64,000 bases of DNA from Frigidibacter sp. GTDB taxonomy: Bacteria > Pseudomonadota > Alphaproteobacteria > Rhodobacterales > Rhodobacteraceae. The DNA is taken from positions 558,001 through 622,000 of the forward strand of contig NZ_JAUYTT010000008.1 in NCBI RefSeq assembly GCF_030695035.1, given 5' to 3'. This document shows positions 61,074 to 64,000 of the stretch, piece by piece. The translations under genes were made by a program, and so were the position numbers. Numbering within the stretch: the first letter of the stretch is position 1; each line of letters starts with the position of its first letter. Below the pieces are notes generated by a model, which was not told the origin of the DNA, did not search any database, and worked only from the letters and a program-made list of their open reading frames with translations.

Positions 61074-61102
61074 CGCGCCGGTAACGAAAACTTATCGGCG
61101 CG
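61074..61102 (+). terminator. Hairpin between GAPDH 2 and the antiporter
   Basis: CGCGCCGGTAA (61074-61084) / TTATCGGCGCG (61092-61102), 11 bp with one G-U pair and loop CGAAAAC. It is 28 bases after the GAPDH stop and has no T-run, so it may be a weak terminator or an attenuator for the antiporter. Confidence 0.5.
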
Positions 61103-61141
61103 AGTGTTTTCCGGGGGCCCCATCCAAGCTATTGATGCCGC

Positions 61142-64000
61142 ATGGATTTGGTCGTCATCATTGCCATCGTCGCCGCACTGTTTCTGGTGATCGGCCTCAG
61201 CGAGCCGCTGGCGGCAAAGCTGCGCCTTCCCTATTCGGTGATCCTTGCGGCGGTGGGCATCGCCATAGGGGCCGCGGCGACGTTTTTCTGGCGCACCGAC
61301 CTGACCGATGCGCTGAACCCGATGGCGCTGGCGATCCTCAATCTGCCGATCCGGTCCAACGTCTTCCTCTATGTCTTCCTGCCGACGCTGGTGTTTCAGG
61401 TCGCCCTTGGGCTGAACCTGCGGCGGATGCTGGATGACTGGGTGCCGGTGCTGGTGCTGGCGGTGGTCGCGGTGGTGGTGGCGACGGTGGTGATCGGCTT
61501 TGCGCTGATGCCCTTTGCCGGGCTGCCGCTGGCCGCCTGCCTGCTGATCGGCGCCATCGTCTCGACCACCGACCCCTCGGCCGTGGTCTCGATCTTCCGC
61601 GCGACGCCTGCCCCGCAGCGGCTGGCGCGGATTGTCGAGGGCGAGAGCCTGCTGAACGACGCCGCCGCCATCGCGCTGTTCGGGCTGTTCCTGGGCTTCG
61701 TCACCGTGGGCGCGGAAGACCCTGACCTTGTGGCCGGGCTGATGCGCTTCCCGTGGATCGTGGCGGGCGGCATCCTTGCCGGCGCGCTGACGGCGCGGGT
61801 GGCGGTCGAGATCATCGCGCGGATGCCGGCGCATCCGCTGGGGCAGGTCTCGGTCAGCGTCGCCCTGCCCTACCTCACCTACATTGGCGCCGAGCAGCTG
61901 AATGCCTCGGGCGTGATCGGCGTGGTCGCGGCGGGGCTGACACTGAACCTGCTGGCGCCCGGCCGCTTTCCCCCGGCGCTGACCGCGACGCTGCGCGACA
62001 CATGGGACCTGCTGGCGCATTGGGCCGGGTCGCTGATCTTCGTGCTGGCGGCGCTGCTGATCCCGCGCCTCTTGTCGGACGTGCGCGCCTTCGATCTGGT
62101 GCTGGTCGCCATCGTGGTGCTGGCGGCCTTCGTCGCCCGCGCCGCGATCTTGTTCATCGTGCTGCCGCTGCTGACGATGATCCGCCTGTCGCCACGGGTG
62201 GAACGCCCCTACCGCGTGGCAATCCTCTGGGGCGGCCTGCGCGGCGCGGTCACGCTGGCGCTGGCGCTGGCGGTCACCGAAAGCCGGCTGGTCCCGCCCG
62301 AGATCCAGCGGCAGGTCGGCATCCTCGCCACGGGCTTCACCCTCTTCACCCTCATCGTACAGGGCACCAGCCTGCGCCGGGTCATCGCCTGGCTCGGGCT
62401 GGACCGGCTGTCGCCCATCGACACCGCGCTTGGCAATCAGGTCATCGCCGTGGCGTTGCAAACGGTGCGCGAGGGCGTGGCCGAAACCGCCCGCGACTTT
62501 GGCCTGACGCGAGAGATCGTCCGCGACGAGGCCAAGCGCTTTGGCGAGAGGCTGGACGTCGCCGTGCGCCGCGCCGATGGCATGGAAGACATCCTCGACC
62601 GCGACCGCATCACCCTGGGGCTGGTGGCGCTGGCCGGGCGCGAGCGCGACCTGATCCTTGAGGAGTTTCGCCAGCAGGTGATCCCGCCCGAGCTTGCCGA
62701 ACGGCTGCTGGCCGGCGCCGACCGGATCATCGAGGCAACGCGGGCGAACGGGCGCACCGCCTATCGCACCGCGGCGCGCGCGAACCTTGCGACCGGCTGG
62801 CGCTACCGCGCGGCCGAGGCGCTGCACAACCGCGCCGGGCTTGGCCGGCCGCTGGCGCGGCTGACCGAGGACCGGTTCGACATGCTGGTGACGCTGGGGA
62901 TGATCCTGCCGGACCTGCACGGCTTCATCAACGACCGCATCCGCCGCATCCACGGCCGCCGGGTGGCGGACCTGCTGCATGAACTCCTCGACCGCCGCGC
63001 CGAGGAGACGCTCAAGGAGCTGGAGGGCCTGCGCCTGCAATTCCCCGGCTATGCCGAGATGCTGGAACGCCGCCTGATCCGCCGCACCACGCTGCGGCTG
63101 GAGGAACGGGAATATGACGCGCTGACCGAAGACGGGCTGATCGGGCCGGAACTGCGCGCCACGCTGGGGGATGAGATCGCGCGCCGCCGCGGTATTCTGG
63201 CTGCCCGCCCGACGCTGGACCTCAAGCTGCAGAAGTCGGATCTGGTGGCGCAGTTTCCACTGTTCGCGGGGCTGGACGAAAGCGCGCGCAAGATGCTGGC
63301 AAAGCGCCTGCGCACCCTCTATGTGCCGCCGGGCGAGGTGATCTTGCACCGCGACAGCGTGCCCCGGCAGGTCTGGTTCATCGCCTCGGGCGCAGTGGAG
63401 ACGGTGACGGCGGGCACGAAACACCGACTGGGACGCGGCGAGATGTTCGGGCAACTGGCGCTGCTGGCGCGGATGCGGCGGCGCACGCAGGTGGTGGCGA
63501 TCACCCATTGCACGCTGCTGGCGCTGGACGAGGCCCGCTTCCGCCGCCTGCTGGAAAAGAGCGCGACGCTGCGCCGCGCCGTCGTGGAAAGTGCCGCCCG
63601 CCGCGGGGTGAAGCTGGACCCGGCGCTGTTTGCCAAGGCCGGCGGTGCCCCCGCGACGGCGGCCGCACTGGCGTTGACGGTCGCGAAGGTGGAAGCGCAG
63701 GAGGTTGAGGCGGAGGCGGCGAGCCCGGAGGCGGCCGCCATCGTCGCGCCTGTGCCGGACGCAGTCGCTGTCGAAGCCGAGACGCAAGTGGAAGCCGCGC
63801 CTGCCCTGCCGGAGCCGGAAGTCGCCACGGCCGCGTCAACAGCGCCGGAAGAGCCCGTGGCCGAGCCTGTCAGCACCGCCGCACCCATGCCGGACGCCCC
63901 TGCAGTCGCGGCGCAGAGCGATGCGCCTGCAGAGCCGGAGCTCTTGCCGGAAATCCCCGCCGCGGCGGAAGCCTCTCCGCCAGCGGCGCCCGAGGAGGCC
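61142..64000 (+). CDS. NhaP-type Na+(K+)/H+ antiporter with cyclic-nucleotide-binding domain (partial)
   Basis: Membrane antiporter whose C-terminus lies beyond the window; 953 residues are present. The CPA1 transporter part (about residues 1-410) has a dozen membrane helices with IVSTTDPSAVVSIFRATPAP and ARIVEGESLLNDAAAIALFG (the ion-binding Asp region) and WGGLRGAVTLALALAVTESR. It is followed by a long helical region, then a cyclic-nucleotide-binding domain (PLFAGLDESARKMLAKRLRT, LYVPPGEVILHRDSVPRQVW, FIASGAVETV, about residues 705-820). From about residue 840 on the sequence is low complexity (Ala/Pro/Glu/Val repeats). It probably exchanges protons for Na+ or K+ under nucleotide control. 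Confidence 0.88.
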   Translation, partial: MDLVVIIAIVAALFLVIGLSEPLAAKLRLPYSVILAAVGIAIGAAATFFWRTDLTDALNPMALAILNLPIRSNVFLYVFLPTLVFQVALGLNLRRMLDDWVPVLVLAVVAVVVATVVIGFALMPFAGLPLAACLLIGAIVSTTDPSAVVSIFRATPAPQRLARIVEGESLLNDAAAIALFGLFLGFVTVGAEDPDLVAGLMRFPWIVAGGILAGALTARVAVEIIARMPAHPLGQVSVSVALPYLTYIGAEQLNASGVIGVVAAGLTLNLLAPGRFPPALTATLRDTWDLLAHWAGSLIFVLAALLIPRLLSDVRAFDLVLVAIVVLAAFVARAAILFIVLPLLTMIRLSPRVERPYRVAILWGGLRGAVTLALALAVTESRLVPPEIQRQVGILATGFTLFTLIVQGTSLRRVIAWLGLDRLSPIDTALGNQVIAVALQTVREGVAETARDFGLTREIVRDEAKRFGERLDVAVRRADGMEDILDRDRITLGLVALAGRERDLILEEFRQQVIPPELAERLLAGADRIIEATRANGRTAYRTAARANLATGWRYRAAEALHNRAGLGRPLARLTEDRFDMLVTLGMILPDLHGFINDRIRRIHGRRVADLLHELLDRRAEETLKELEGLRLQFPGYAEMLERRLIRRTTLRLEEREYDALTEDGLIGPELRATLGDEIARRRGILAARPTLDLKLQKSDLVAQFPLFAGLDESARKMLAKRLRTLYVPPGEVILHRDSVPRQVWFIASGAVETVTAGTKHRLGRGEMFGQLALLARMRRRTQVVAITHCTLLALDEARFRRLLEKSATLRRAVVESAARRGVKLDPALFAKAGGAPATAAALALTVAKVEAQEVEAEAASPEAAAIVAPVPDAVAVEAETQVEAAPALPEPEVATAASTAPEEPVAEPVSTAAPMPDAPAVAAQSDAPAEPELLPEIPAAAEASPPAAPEEA

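Noticed and set aside
59969-63787. Minus-strand open frame of 1272 codons opposite GAPDH 2 and the antiporter
   Set aside because: Composition is dominated by His, Arg, Gln and Asp with no fold signature. It is an antisense shadow of two well-supported genes.

Overview
The window is a high-GC chromosomal segment that looks like a member of the Rhodobacteraceae (Rhodobacter/Gemmobacter/Paracoccus type alphaproteobacterium). The evidence is the gene content and its order: an Lrp - siroheme synthase - DUF2849 - CysI - CysH - DUF934 - Fpr sulfur block, a stand-alone GH108 endolysin/3-TM holin pair like the gene transfer agent lysis genes, a transketolase/ZapA divergent locus followed by two GAPDH genes, a GapR-like protein, and the GATATTTGGACCAAAACG-type intergenic element found repeatedly. 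Most of it is housekeeping DNA with short accessory patches. No plasmid, prophage, insertion sequence or CRISPR array was seen.

Layout. 1-9992: envelope transport, with a truncated ABC ATPase, a small secreted protein, an RND efflux pump with its adaptor, and a lipid-transport (PqiA-PqiA-PqiB-PqiC type) operon. 10014-16191: two tRNA-Val genes around a Stf0-type sulfotransferase, an HU-like protein, Lon protease with a heat-shock type promoter, and an Old Yellow Enzyme; a diverged inverted repeat pair brackets one tRNA and the HU gene. 16463-24267: ExoD, Tgt, a RimB-RimK type fusion, SufT, a SatD-like/DUF3307 pair preceded by a 29-bp periodic palindrome array, an A-type Fe-S carrier, triose-phosphate isomerase and a P450. 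24358-28238: four glycosyltransferases in alternating orientation. 28347-33758: Lrp regulator and the assimilatory sulfate reduction operon. 33857-36028: Ala/Glu-rich membrane-anchored protein, IF-3 with an AUA start, GapR-like protein, small membrane protein. 36025-41250: degenerate FadB/FadJ-like protein, DksA-type protein, YeeE/YedE pair, holin and endolysin, CcmE.

41275-49735: ArgC, an AT-rich frameshifted orphan gene, MurI, an acyltransferase, a fused indolepyruvate ferredoxin oxidoreductase with divergent LysR regulator, and a candidate RpoH-driven small RNA. 50081-55079: PurL, BolA and monothiol glutaredoxin (an Fe-S/iron pair), a PD-(D/E)XK nuclease-like gene, a MliC-like protein, ZapA and a coiled-coil partner. 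55319-64000: transketolase, DUF808 protein, GAPDH 1, a 47-residue membrane microprotein, GAPDH 2 and a truncated NhaP-type antiporter with a cyclic-nucleotide-binding domain. Transketolase and both GAPDH genes carry copies of one palindrome (TGTTAGCGCTAACA-like), suggesting a common carbon-metabolism repressor.

Coordinates, motifs and hairpins were read by eye from the sequence. Functions come from family recognition; no database search or folding program was run.
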